Origin: Rathayibacter tritici
Lineage (GTDB): Bacteria; Actinomycetota; Actinomycetes; Actinomycetales; Microbacteriaceae
NCBI RefSeq assembly: GCF_002932875.1
Contig: NZ_PSWS01000058.1
Coordinates: 224,415-288,414 of the forward strand
DNA: 64,000 bases
Direction: 5' to 3'
Positions 10,266-18,011 of this stretch are shown here, piece after piece. The position numbers were made by a program, and so were the translations under genes. How positions within the stretch are numbered: position 1 is the first letter of the stretch; the number at the start of each line of letters is the position of its first letter. The notes below the pieces were generated by a model. The model was not told the origin of the DNA, searched no databases, and worked only from the letters and a program-made list of their open reading frames with translations.

Positions 10266-12935
10266 TCAGTGCGCCGCGACATCCCAGTCGGCTCCGTGGC
10301 CCACCTGTACCTCGAGCGGGACGCTCAGGTCGGCGGCCCCCGCCATCCGGTTGCGGACGATCGCCTCCAGCGGCTCCTCCTCGCCGGGAGCGACGTCGAA
10401 GATCAGCTCGTCGTGCACCTGGAGGAGCATGCGCGAGCCGAGGCCGCGCTCGTCGAGGTCGGACTGCACGCCGATCATCGCGCGCTTCATGATGTCGGCG
10501 GCCGAGCCCTGGATGGGCGAGTTCAGCGCCGCGCGCTCGGCGTTGTCGCGGAGCACGCGGTTCGCGCTCTGTAGCTCGGGGAACGGGCGGCGGCGCCCGA
10601 AGATCGTCTCGGTGTAGCCCGTCTCGCGGGCCTGCTCGACGACGCTGCGGAGGTAGTCGCGCACGGCGCCGAAGCGGACGAAGTAGTCGGTCATCAGCTG
10701 CTTGGCCTCGGCGCTCGAGATCCGCAGCTGCTTGGACAGGCCGAAGGCGCTCAGGCCGTAGGCGAGACCGTAGGACATCGCCTTCACCTTGTTGCGCATG
10801 GCGGACGTGACCTCGCCCGGCTCGACGCCGAAGATCCGCGAGCCGACGAACCGGTGCAGGTCCTCGCCGGAGTGGAAGGCCTCGATCAGCCCTGCGTCGC
10901 CGGAGAGGTGCGCCATGATCCGCATCTCGATCTGCGAGTAGTCGGCGGTGAGCAGGGTACTCGCCTCCGCTCCGTGCACGAAGGCGGTGCGGATGCGGCG
11001 GCCGACCTCGCTGCGGACGGGGATGTTCTGCAGGTTCGGGTCGTTGGAGGAGATGCGTCCGGTGGCGGTGCCGGTCTGGTCGTAGCTGGTATGGATCCGG
11101 CCGTCGGTGGTGACCGACTTCTCGAGGGTCTCGATGATCTGCTTGAGCTTTGTCGCGTCGCGGTGCTCGAGCAGCAGGCCGAGGAACGGGTGCGGATGGG
11201 ACTCCTGGAGGTCGGCCAGGGCGGACGCGTCGGTGGTGTAGCCCGTCTTCGTCGCCCGGGTCCGGGGCATGTCGAGCTCCTCGAAGAGGACCTGCTGCAA
11301 CTGCTTCGGCGAGCCGAGGTTCATTTCGTGACCGATCTCGGCGAAGGCGCGGCTCGCGAGGTCGGCGGCCGAGGTGGTCAGCTCGCCCCGGAGGCGCGCG
11401 AGCACCTCGGCGTCGATCGCAACGCCGGTGAGCTCCATCGTCGCGAGCACCTGCACGATCGGCAGCTCGATGTCGACGAGCACCGACAGCATCCCCTCGC
11501 CCAGACGCTCGCGGAGCGGCGCGACGAGCCGGTAGGCGTACCAGGCCTCGGTCGCCGGGCCCATCGGCTCGACGGTGGGGACGAGCTGGTTCGGGTCTCC
11601 CTGCGCCATCGTCTCGTCGAGGTGCTGCGCGACCTGGGCCGAGAGGGTGGCCGGGTGGCCGGTCGGCTGCAGGAGCCAGGAGGCGACGCGGGTGTCGAAC
11701 TCGAGGCCCGCGACGGGGAGGGCTGCGCGGCGCAGCGCCTTGATCTGGGGCTTGGCGTCGGCGAAGTACTTGGGTGCGGGGCCGGCCAGCCATTCTTCGA
11801 GCGCGGTGTAGTCGGGCCGCTCAGCGGCCCACGGCACGAACGCCGTCTCCTTCTCGACCGCGAGACCGACGCCCTCGAGTCCGTCCGCTCCGAGCTGCAC
11901 CTGAACGGCGACGGGCGCGGTGCCCTGCGACGAGACGCGGTCGAGCCAGTGCGCGAGCTCCTCGTCGACCAGGGTGCGGACGGCGGGGGCGGAGGTCGTG
12001 ACCACGTCGCCCGCCAGAGCCGCGGCGGCGCCGTCGACGCCCTCCTCCGCGGCGATCGTCAGCACCCGCTCCTGGAGCGTCTTGAACTCCAGGCGGCTGA
12101 AGATCTCGCGCACCGCGTCCGGATCGATCGGCCGCCGAGTGAGGTCGTGCGGACCGAGCGGCAGCTCGACATCGGTCACGAGGCGATTGAGGCGGCGGTT
12201 GCGGAGTGCGTTCTCCTTCTGCTCGCGGAGCTTCTCGCCGACGACGCCCTTGATGTCGTCGGCGTGGGCGATGATGTCGGCCACCGTGCCGTACTGAGTG
12301 ACCCACTTGGCGGCCGTCTTGGGGCCGACCTTGTCGACTCCGGGCAGGTTGTCGCTCGTCTCACCAACGAGAGCCGCGATCTCGGGGTACTGGTGCGGCT
12401 CGACACCGTACTTCTCGAACACCTTGTCACGGTCGTAGCGCGTGAGCTGCGAGACGCCCTGAGTGGAGGGGTAGAGCAGGGTGACCTCGGGGGTCACCAG
12501 CTGGATGGTGTCGCGGTCGCCCGAGACGACCAGCACCCGGAAGCCGGCCTCGGCGCCCTGGCGCGCGAGGGTGGCGAGGATATCGTCGGCCTCGAAGTCC
12601 TCCTTCGAGACGGTGCGGATGTTCATCGCGTGCAGCGCCTCCTCGAGGAGGGGGACCTGGCCCGTGAACTCGGGCGGAGTCTCGCCGCGGGTGCCCTTGT
12701 ACTCGGGGTACTCCCGGGTGCGGAACGAGTAGCGGGAGATGTCGAACGCGACGCCGAGGTGGGTCGGCTTCTCGTTCTTGAGCAGCAGGATCAGCATCGA
12801 CAGGAAACCGTGGATGGCATTCGTGTGCTGGCCCTCGCGGGTCTGGAAGCTGTCGACCGGGAGAGCGTAGAACGCCCGGAACGCCAGGGAATGGCCGTCG
12901 ACGAGCAGGAGGGTAGGCTGTTCCGGATCTGACAC
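10266..12935 (-). CDS. polA: DNA polymerase I
   Basis: Repair and Okazaki-fragment polymerase of 889 residues. The N-terminal 5'-nuclease domain (about 1-300) begins VDGHSLAFRAFYALP. The middle domain keeps the 3'-5' exonuclease fold but has lost the DEDD residues: no DTET-like motif, and WYAYRL where YxxxD is expected. It is therefore probably not proofreading. The polymerase domain has motif A (TADYSQIEMR), motif B (RNKVKAMSYGLAYG) and motif C (QVHDELIF). Motif B has Tyr at the position equivalent to E. coli Phe762. The GTG start at 12935 lies 7 nt after a TAGTCT -10 box, suggesting a leaderless mRNA. It is divergent from the thioesterase gene. Confidence 0.96.
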   Translation of the reverse strand: MSDPEQPTLLLVDGHSLAFRAFYALPVDSFQTREGQHTNAIHGFLSMLILLLKNEKPTHLGVAFDISRYSFRTREYPEYKGTRGETPPEFTGQVPLLEEALHAMNIRTVSKEDFEADDILATLARQGAEAGFRVLVVSGDRDTIQLVTPEVTLLYPSTQGVSQLTRYDRDKVFEKYGVEPHQYPEIAALVGETSDNLPGVDKVGPKTAAKWVTQYGTVADIIAHADDIKGVVGEKLREQKENALRNRRLNRLVTDVELPLGPHDLTRRPIDPDAVREIFSRLEFKTLQERVLTIAAEEGVDGAAAALAGDVVTTSAPAVRTLVDEELAHWLDRVSSQGTAPVAVQVQLGADGLEGVGLAVEKETAFVPWAAERPDYTALEEWLAGPAPKYFADAKPQIKALRRAALPVAGLEFDTRVASWLLQPTGHPATLSAQVAQHLDETMAQGDPNQLVPTVEPMGPATEAWYAYRLVAPLRERLGEGMLSVLVDIELPIVQVLATMELTGVAIDAEVLARLRGELTTSAADLASRAFAEIGHEMNLGSPKQLQQVLFEELDMPRTRATKTGYTTDASALADLQESHPHPFLGLLLEHRDATKLKQIIETLEKSVTTDGRIHTSYDQTGTATGRISSNDPNLQNIPVRSEVGRRIRTAFVHGAEASTLLTADYSQIEMRIMAHLSGDAGLIEAFHSGEDLHRFVGSRIFGVEPGEVTSAMRNKVKAMSYGLAYGLSAFGLSKQLRISSAEAKQLMTDYFVRFGAVRDYLRSVVEQARETGYTETIFGRRRPFPELQSANRVLRDNAERAALNSPIQGSAADIMKRAMIGVQSDLDERGLGSRMLLQVHDELIFDVAPGEEEPLEAIVRNRMAGAADLSVPLEVQVGHGADWDVAAH

Positions 12936-12941
12936 ACGGCC

Positions 12942-12947
12942 AGACTA
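12942..12947 (-). promoter_or_regulatory. Candidate -10 box of a leaderless polA promoter
   Basis: TAGTCT six bases before the GTG of polA; the predicted first transcribed base is the G of the start codon. Confidence 0.5.
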
Positions 12948-13026
12948 CACAGCGCCTCCGACACCGGATCGGCCCGCTCGCGCCCGCCGATCAGGGCCGC
13001 TCCGAGGCTCCAGCACGAGGAGCGAC

Positions 13027-13473
13027 GTGACCGAGCCGACCCCCAGCACGACCGCCTGGATCCGCCCGCCAGGACTCGACCTGGATGCCGGGATCGGCCG
13101 CGGCATGGGCGAGCTCGCCGAGCGGATGGGCATCCTCTGGCACGAGCTCACTCCGCAGCACTCGGTCGCCTCGATGCCGGTCGAGGGCAACCGGCAGCCG
13201 TTCGGCATCCTGCATGGCGGCGCGCACGTGGTGCTGGCGGAGTCGATGGGCTCGATCGCGGCGAATGTGCATGCGGGCGAGGGGCGGCTTGCGATGGGCA
13301 TCGAGCTGAACGCGAGCCACAGCCGCTCCGTCCGGTCGGGCTTCGTGATTGCCACCTGCGACGCGCTCCACCTCGGCTCCACCCTCGCCACGCACGAGAT
13401 CGTCGTCCGCGATCAGGAGGGGCGCCGCCTCTCCACTGTCCGAATCACCACCATCATCCGCGACGCCCGGTGA
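13027..13473 (+). CDS. PaaI-type hotdog-fold thioesterase
   Basis: A 148-residue hotdog protein of the PaaI/YdiI-like acyl-CoA thioesterase group. It shows the expected core: HSVASMPVEGNRQPFGILHG, then GAHVVLAESMGS with the putative catalytic acidic residue in the long helix, then GIELNASHSRSV. Members hydrolyse aromatic or fatty acyl-CoA, for example in menaquinone synthesis (DHNA-CoA); which substrate applies here cannot be told. The GTG start has GAGGAG 4 nt upstream. It is divergent from polA, with 91 bp between the starts. Confidence 0.85.
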   Translation: MTEPTPSTTAWIRPPGLDLDAGIGRGMGELAERMGILWHELTPQHSVASMPVEGNRQPFGILHGGAHVVLAESMGSIAANVHAGEGRLAMGIELNASHSRSVRSGFVIATCDALHLGSTLATHEIVVRDQEGRRLSTVRITTIIRDAR

Positions 13474-13633
13474 CGGAGCACAGTCAGCCCGTAGCGCGGG
13501 AGCGGAGGGTGAGGAGCACGCCAAGGACGGCGACGACGCCCGCCGTCGACAGCGAGACGGCCGGGGCACTCGGCGCTGTCAAGCGACAGCCGACGACTGT
13601 GCCCGTCCCCGTCCAAGGGGCGACACTGGGCGG

Positions 13634-14305
13634 ATGAGCCTTCGCCTACTCCTCAAGAGCCTTCCGTCCATGCCCTCCGAGTTGCCTTCGTTCGATGCCG
13701 AGGCGGCCCCGGCCGATCCGATCCAGCTTTTCGGGCAGTGGCTCGAGGAGGCGAAGGACGCGGGGCAGCTCCTCCCCCACGGCGCCACGGTGTCCACCGC
13801 CGCCGCCGACGGCACCGTCTCGGCACGCGTGTTGGTGCTGCGCGAGATCGACGAGGCCGGGTGGGCCTTCTCGACACACGCGTCCAGCCCGAAGGGGCGA
13901 GACATGGAGGAGAACCCGCACGCCGCGCTGACCTTCTTCTGGCCGGTGCAGGGCCGGCAGGTCCGCGTGGAGGGCCGCGTCCAGCGCGCCAGTGCGCAGG
14001 AGTCGGCCGACGACTTCCGCCGCCGCTCCGAGGCTGCGCGCACGGCGCTCCTCGTCGGACGCCAGAGCGAGCCGATGCGCAGCGCTGAGGACTTCGGTCT
14101 CGTCACGCTGCAGACCAGCGTCGCCGTGAGCTGCTCCCCCGCCACGCTCGACCGCGACTGGGCCGTCTACCGGGTGATTCCCGAGCGGATCGAGTTCTGG
14201 CAGGGCTCGGCCGCCCCCGAGCAGGACCACACCCGCCTCGAGTACCGCCCGGGAACGACGGAGGCGGGCGGCTCCCGCTGGGAGCGCACCCGCCTGTGGC
14301 CCTGA
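13634..14305 (+). CDS. pdxH: Pyridoxamine/pyridoxine 5'-phosphate oxidase family protein
   Basis: FMN-dependent split-barrel protein of 223 residues, resembling PdxH, which oxidises pyridoxine or pyridoxamine phosphate to pyridoxal phosphate. Visible family features are SARVLVLREIDEAGWAFSTH and NPHAALTFFWPVQGRQVRVE in the FMN-binding core, and the C-terminal dimer region RIEFWQGSAA...WERTRLWP. The C-terminus has the WQG and R-L-x-P pattern of true PdxH. No Shine-Dalgarno is seen before the ATG, but GACACT sits 6 nt upstream, fitting the leaderless pattern of neighbouring genes. It ends 9 bp from the convergent regulator gene. Some relatives are general flavin-binding proteins, so the substrate is not certain. 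Confidence 0.8.
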   Translation: MSLRLLLKSLPSMPSELPSFDAEAAPADPIQLFGQWLEEAKDAGQLLPHGATVSTAAADGTVSARVLVLREIDEAGWAFSTHASSPKGRDMEENPHAALTFFWPVQGRQVRVEGRVQRASAQESADDFRRRSEAARTALLVGRQSEPMRSAEDFGLVTLQTSVAVSCSPATLDRDWAVYRVIPERIEFWQGSAAPEQDHTRLEYRPGTTEAGGSRWERTRLWP

Positions 14306-14314
14306 GGCCGAGAG

Positions 14315-14923
14315 CTACGCCTTCTTGATGCTGAGCTGCTCGATGATCGCCTGGGCGACGTCGTGCATGGTGAGGCGGCGGTCCATCGATGCCTTCTGGA
14401 TCCACCGGAACGCCTCGGGCTCGGTGAGGCCCATCTTCTCGTTCAGCAGGCCCTTGGCGCGGTCGACGAGCTTGCGAGTCTCGAAGCGCTCGACCATGTC
14501 GGCGACCTCGGCCTCGAGAGTGAGGATCTGGGCGTAGCGCGAGAGAGCGATCTCGATCGCGGGCAGCAGGTCGTTCGGAGTGAACGGCTTCACCACATAG
14601 GCGAGCGCTCCGGCCTCGCTCGCGCGCTCCACGAGCTCCTTCTGGCTGAAGGCCGTGAGCAGGACGACCGGCGCGATGTGGGCCTTCGACAGGCGCTCGG
14701 CCGCCGAGATGCCGTCGAGCTGGGGCATCTTGACGTCCATGATGACGAGATCGGGGCGCAGCTCGGTGGCGAGAGCCACAGCGGTCTCGCCGTCGCCCGC
14801 CTCACCGACCACCTCGAAGCCGTTGTCGCGGAGAATCTCCACGATGTCGAGGCGGATGAGGGATTCGTCTTCGGCGACGACGACCCGACGGGGCGCGGTC
14901 GACGAGGGTTCCTGGTCAGTCAC
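14315..14923 (-). CDS. pdtaR: ANTAR-domain response regulator (PdtaR-like)
   Basis: Two-component response regulator with an RNA-binding output. The 202-residue protein has an N-terminal receiver domain (RRVVVAEDESLIRLDIVEIL, phospho-acceptor Asp in DLVIMDVKMPQLDG, Lys in YVVKPFTP). The C-terminal ANTAR domain (about 140-195, LVDRAKGLLNEKMGLTEPEA) usually binds paired hexanucleotide hairpins to prevent termination. Size and architecture match mycobacterial PdtaR (Rv1626). No partner histidine kinase is encoded nearby, as is usual for this family. The GTG start at 14923 is chosen by its TAGGCT -10 box 7 nt upstream; the longer open frame reads through the tRNA gene. Confidence 0.9.
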   Translation of the reverse strand: MTDQEPSSTAPRRVVVAEDESLIRLDIVEILRDNGFEVVGEAGDGETAVALATELRPDLVIMDVKMPQLDGISAAERLSKAHIAPVVLLTAFSQKELVERASEAGALAYVVKPFTPNDLLPAIEIALSRYAQILTLEAEVADMVERFETRKLVDRAKGLLNEKMGLTEPEAFRWIQKASMDRRLTMHDVAQAIIEQLSIKKA

Positions 14924-14930
14924 GCCGATG

Positions 14931-14945
14931 AGCCTACGGTATTCT
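14931..14945. promoter_or_regulatory. Back-to-back -10 boxes: pdtaR (minus) and tRNA-Leu (plus)
   Basis: TAGGCT on the minus strand (14931-14936) serves pdtaR. TATTCT on the plus strand (14940-14945) lies about 17 nt before the tRNA-Leu gene. The boxes are only 3 bp apart, so RNA polymerase could hardly occupy both promoters at once. Confidence 0.4.
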
Positions 14946-14962
14946 CGACGAGCTGGTGATGA

Positions 14963-15045
14963 GCCGGTGTGGCGGAATGGCAGACGCGGGGCACTCAAAA
15001 TGCTCTGCCCGAGAGGGCGTGTGGGTTCGAGTCCCACCACCGGTA
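14963..15045 (+). tRNA. tRNA-Leu (anticodon CAA)
   Basis: An 83-nt class II tRNA. The acceptor GCCGGTG pairs with CACCGGT (one G-U pair), discriminator A. The anticodon stem is GGGCA/TGCTC with loop CTCAAAA, giving anticodon CAA (reads UUG). The variable arm is long, and the T arm has GTGGGTTCGAGTCCCAC. CCA is not encoded. Confidence 0.95.
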
Positions 15046-15324
15046 CCCAGACGGCGTGCCTGGCGATACCGTGGCGCGTGACGGGCGCGCCGACCTCTGC
15101 GGCGCCGCCCGAGTAGCGGTCAGCGGGACAGCGGCAGGCTGCCCGCCAGCCATGCGACCTGCCGCTTCGCCCCGGCGAGGACGACGCCCACGGCGCCGTG
15201 CTCCTCCGTCCGGGCGTTCGCCATCGCCGCGGTAGAGGAGTCGTAGTCGCGTGCCGCTTGAGCTCCCCGGCCTCACACCGCGACGTCGCGCCGGCGTCCC
15301 GGGAACGGCGCTCCCGAGCGCTGG
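15046..15324. other. Intergenic stretch without a supported gene
   Basis: Between tRNA-Leu and the DUF427 gene. Only short frames are present. One minus-strand frame ends with 34 plausible residues (MANARTEEHGAVGVVLAGAK...), but there is no ribosome binding site or known match, so it is not called. A terminator for the tRNA is not obvious. Confidence 0.5.
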
Positions 15325-15816
15325 TCACCAGAACATGGTGCCCGGCGAGCCCTTGAACGGGCCCACCACGCGCGCAGTAATCCAGCCGCCGTAGAAGTCG
15401 CCCGGCTGCGGCTGGACCGTCTCGCCGGCGACGGTGCAGGAGTCCATCCGGCCGGGGTACAGGGCGACCGTGTCGACGAGCGCCTCGAACCCGGCCATCG
15501 GCTCGAGGTAGGTCCAGCCCGCCGCCTCGGCGATCGCTCCTCCTCCGCCCCTGACCGTGAGGTAGGACGCGGCGCCCTTGAACTCGCAAATGCTGCGGCC
15601 GGGCGCCGGTTCGAGCGCTCCCGGCGCGAACGAGGACACGGGGAGGTAGTAGACGGGCGGGTGGCTCGTCTCGAGAACGCGGAGGGCGTCGGTGGTCTCG
15701 GCGACGACGACTCCGCCCAGCGTGACGACGACGTGCTCCGAGGTGGCTTCGACCCTGGGCGGTCGCGGGTAGTCCCAGACGGATTCTTGGCCCTCTGCGG
15801 GCGGCACACGCTTCAT
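15325..15816 (-). CDS. DUF427 domain-containing protein
   Basis: A 163-residue soluble protein with a DUF427 beta-domain. It begins MKRVPPAEGQESVWDYPRPP and includes VVVTLGGVVVAETTDALRVL, PVYYLPVSS, SICEFKGAASYL and YPGRMDSCTV. These match the family signature, notably the CEFKG...Y and YP motifs. The biochemical function is unknown. The ATG at 15816 is preferred over the one at 15840 because a TAGCGT -10 box (15824-15829) lies 7 nt before it. It appears to be a single-gene unit between the tRNA and the DarT-like gene. Confidence 0.85.
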   Translation of the reverse strand: MKRVPPAEGQESVWDYPRPPRVEATSEHVVVTLGGVVVAETTDALRVLETSHPPVYYLPVSSFAPGALEPAPGRSICEFKGAASYLTVRGGGGAIAEAAGWTYLEPMAGFEALVDTVALYPGRMDSCTVAGETVQPQPGDFYGGWITARVVGPFKGSPGTMFW

Positions 15817-15983
15817 CCCGCTCACGCTACGCGGCACCAAGCAGCCGTCCGCCGCCTCCCAGAGGATGCCCGGGCGGGCGCCGTCGCTCCGCTGATCGCC
15901 GCCGCCAGAACGCGCGGACGCCCTGGTCGCGTAACGTCGTCCTTGCGCCGGAACCCCGAGACCGCGCGCAGAAGGAATCCAGA

Positions 15984-16769
15984 GTGCCCACCGAATGCAT
16001 CCACGGCCTCGACATCGCGCTCTGCGACGTCTGCTCCCCCGCCAAGCTCCCCGAGCCCGTGGGACGCGCCAGCCGTGCCCCCGCGCGCGTGCCGGGCACC
16101 TCCCGAGCGGCTACCGCCCGCGCCGCCGCTCGCGGTACGGTGCGCGAGAAGCCCCTGCCCGAGGTGGACATCGCCGCGCAGCGGATCTACCACGTCACCC
16201 ACCTCGACAACATCGAGGCGATCGTCGCCGCCGGTGCGATCCTGGCCGACCAGCAGCTCGTTGAGCGCCCCGCGGTCGACGTCAGCGCCGAAACGACCCG
16301 CGAGCACCGCCGTGCCGTGCAAGTGAAGGACGGCGTGAGCGTCGCCGGCTTCGTCCCCTTCTTCCTCTCGCCCGACGCCGCGCTCTGGGCCGACCTGCGC
16401 GGCGAGCGCGTCGCTCCGCACTGGTCGCCCAGCGCCCACGAGACCATGGCCTCGCAGTACGTCGTGCTGGTGGGCTCGCTCGCCTCGGCTCCCGTGCTCA
16501 GCGACGGAGACGCCTCCCACGTACTGACCCGCTTCACCGAGGGCGACGCCCTGGTGCGCACTATGGCCCGCCTCCTGGTCGACGAGCCGGCGCTGCGCAG
16601 CGCCGAGGCGCTCGTTCCCGAGCGCTTCCCGCTCGACGGCGTCGCCACGGTCGGAGTGGCCTCGGTCGCCGCGCGCAACCGCGTCAAGGCGCTGTTCGAG
16701 GGCGTCGACGCCTCGCCCCGCGTGGCCGTCTACCCGCCGTGGTTCCACCCGGTGGCCGCGGAGGAGTGA
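15984..16769 (+). CDS. DarT-like ssDNA thymidine ADP-ribosyltransferase (DUF4433), no DarG nearby
   Basis: A 261-residue protein of the DUF4433/DarT family, whose characterised members add ADP-ribose to thymidine in single-stranded DNA. Motifs seen: YHVTHLDNIEAIVAAGAI (69-86, NAD-binding start), FVPFFLSPDAALW (123-135), and SAEALVPERFPLDGV (206-220), where Glu208 aligns with the catalytic Glu of DarT. The N-terminus adds about 60 residues with CIHGLDIALCDVC (Cys5, Cys14, Cys17), which looks like a small metal-binding knuckle. The GTG start has AAGGA 7 nt upstream. No macrodomain antitoxin (DarG) lies next to it. It converges with the next gene with a 7-bp gap. The family call is firm; toxicity here is unknown. 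Confidence 0.8.
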   Translation: MPTECIHGLDIALCDVCSPAKLPEPVGRASRAPARVPGTSRAATARAAARGTVREKPLPEVDIAAQRIYHVTHLDNIEAIVAAGAILADQQLVERPAVDVSAETTREHRRAVQVKDGVSVAGFVPFFLSPDAALWADLRGERVAPHWSPSAHETMASQYVVLVGSLASAPVLSDGDASHVLTRFTEGDALVRTMARLLVDEPALRSAEALVPERFPLDGVATVGVASVAARNRVKALFEGVDASPRVAVYPPWFHPVAAEE

Positions 16770-16776
16770 TCCGGGC

Positions 16777-17301
16777 CTAGTCGGCTTCGAGCAGGTCGAG
16801 GCGGTCGGCAAGGTAGCGACGCAGCGGCATCAAACCCTGGTCGCCGAGACCGGGCGCCCAGCGCACCAGCACCTCGGAGCCGCGCAGGACCAGCGGCTCC
16901 TCTCCCGCCTCGAGGGCGGCGGCGTCGAGCGCGAGGGGACGCCAGCCGTAGTTGACGATCTCGCCCTCCTGGAACGGGCCGTCGAAGGCGGCACGGCGGA
17001 TCTCGCGCCGCGCCTCCTGCGACTCCGACTGATTGTTGGCGTGCAGCGGAGCGACGGCCCGCGTGACCGATCCGGTGGCGAACAGCTCGCCCTGGCGCCC
17101 GAGAAGGAGCACGCCCAGTCGCCAGGCCCGAGTCACCGGAGCCATCACGGGCTTGCGTCGGAAACCGAGGATCGCCCGCGGGATGCGCAGCTGTGCGAGG
17201 GCCTGATCGGCGACGCTGCGCGCCTCGAGCTCGGCGCACACCTCCCCGAGTAGCGCGGTCAGGGCGGCGACAGCCTGCTCGGCCCCGGGTGCTGCGGGCA
17301 T
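16777..17301 (-). CDS. Conserved hypothetical protein
   Basis: A 174-residue soluble protein that I do not recognise with confidence. Visible parts are an N-terminal helix (MPAAPGAEQAVAALTALLGE), a region AILGFRRKPVMAPVTRAWRL followed by GVLLLGRQGELFATGSVTRA, and a C-terminal acidic stretch ending YLADRLDLLEAD. The ATG at 17301 has GAGGAGG 4-5 nt upstream, and codon use is typical of the genome, so it is a real gene. It may match small Microbacteriaceae proteins sometimes labelled glutaminase, but no catalytic motif supports that. It converges with the DarT-like gene. Confidence 0.7.
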   Translation of the reverse strand: MPAAPGAEQAVAALTALLGEVCAELEARSVADQALAQLRIPRAILGFRRKPVMAPVTRAWRLGVLLLGRQGELFATGSVTRAVAPLHANNQSESQEARREIRRAAFDGPFQEGEIVNYGWRPLALDAAALEAGEEPLVLRGSEVLVRWAPGLGDQGLMPLRRYLADRLDLLEAD

Positions 17302-17423
17302 CGCTCCTCCTCGTTGCGTGCCGCCAGCCTACGGGCGGCACCGGCGCCGGGCTCCCGCCCTCCGCACCGGCCTCGCCGCCGCGCACCGCTAGCATCGCCT
17401 GACAACACTGAGGAGGACGAGCG

Positions 17424-17990
17424 ATGCGCGTCATCATGATGGGCCCGCCAGGCGTGGGCAAGGGCACCCAGGCAGACGCGCTCTCGCGCGAGCTGGGGGT
17501 GCCGGCAATCTCCACCGGCGAGCTGTTCCGCGCCCACGTTGCCGATGGCACCGACCTCGGCCGACGGCTGCGGGCGCTCGTCGAGGCGGGCGAGTACGTG
17601 CCGGACCAGCTCACGAACGCGCTCGTTGCGGAACGGATCGACGAGGACGACGCTCGCGACGGCTTCATCCTGGACGGTTATCCGCGCACTCTCGCGCAGG
17701 TCGACGCTCTCACCGAGTTGCTCGACGAGCGCGGGACGCCCCTGTCGTGCGTCGTTCTTCTGACGGCCGGCGCTGACGTGGTCCTCGCGCGACTGCACGC
17801 ACGGGCGCAGGAGCAGGGACGGGCCGACGACGACCCCGAGGTGGTGCGGAACCGGATCGAGGTCTACGAGCGCGAGACCGCTCCCCTGGCGAAGGTCTAC
17901 GAGGAGCGCGGTCTGCTGGTGCGCATCGACGGCTCAGCCTCACAGGGCGAGGTGGCGGCCAGGATCATCGCGGCGTGCCGGCCCGAGTGA
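17424..17990 (+). CDS. adk: Adenylate kinase, probably a second copy
   Basis: Adenylate kinase converts AMP and ATP to two ADP. The 188-residue protein has the P-loop GPPGVGKGTQ (residues 7-16), AMP-binding STGELFRAHV, DGYPRTLAQ and the LID Arg region RLHARAQEQG. The LID is the short type without a zinc finger. Essential adk normally lies in the secY ribosomal operon, so a copy here next to carD is probably a paralogue; this is inference because the rest of the genome is not visible. The ATG has GAGGAGG about 8 nt upstream, and TAGCAT at 17390-17395 is a possible -10. It converges with carD, 21 bp apart. Confidence 0.88.
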   Translation: MRVIMMGPPGVGKGTQADALSRELGVPAISTGELFRAHVADGTDLGRRLRALVEAGEYVPDQLTNALVAERIDEDDARDGFILDGYPRTLAQVDALTELLDERGTPLSCVVLLTAGADVVLARLHARAQEQGRADDDPEVVRNRIEVYERETAPLAKVYEERGLLVRIDGSASQGEVAARIIAACRPE

Positions 17991-18011
17991 GCCGACCCGC
18001 CGCGACGGGCA

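Noticed and set aside
10234-11793. Upstream extension of the DUF885 frame through polA
   Set aside because: The extension is Arg/Pro-rich and out of frame with polA. The DUF885 protein has a clear start with a -10 box at 10233.
13484-13620. Minus-strand frame ending with a membrane-like segment (AVSLSTAGVVAVLGVLLTLR)
   Set aside because: No start codon with a ribosome binding site precedes it, and it overlaps the pdxH upstream region. It may be chance or a relic.
15120-15230. Small minus-strand frame of 34 residues (MANARTEEHGAVGVVLAGAK...)
   Set aside because: No ribosome binding site, no promoter box and no recognisable family.
14315-15589. 424-codon minus-strand frame covering the tRNA and pdtaR
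   Set aside because: The part upstream of 14923 reads through tRNA-Leu and shows no similarity. Only the last 202 codons are the regulator.
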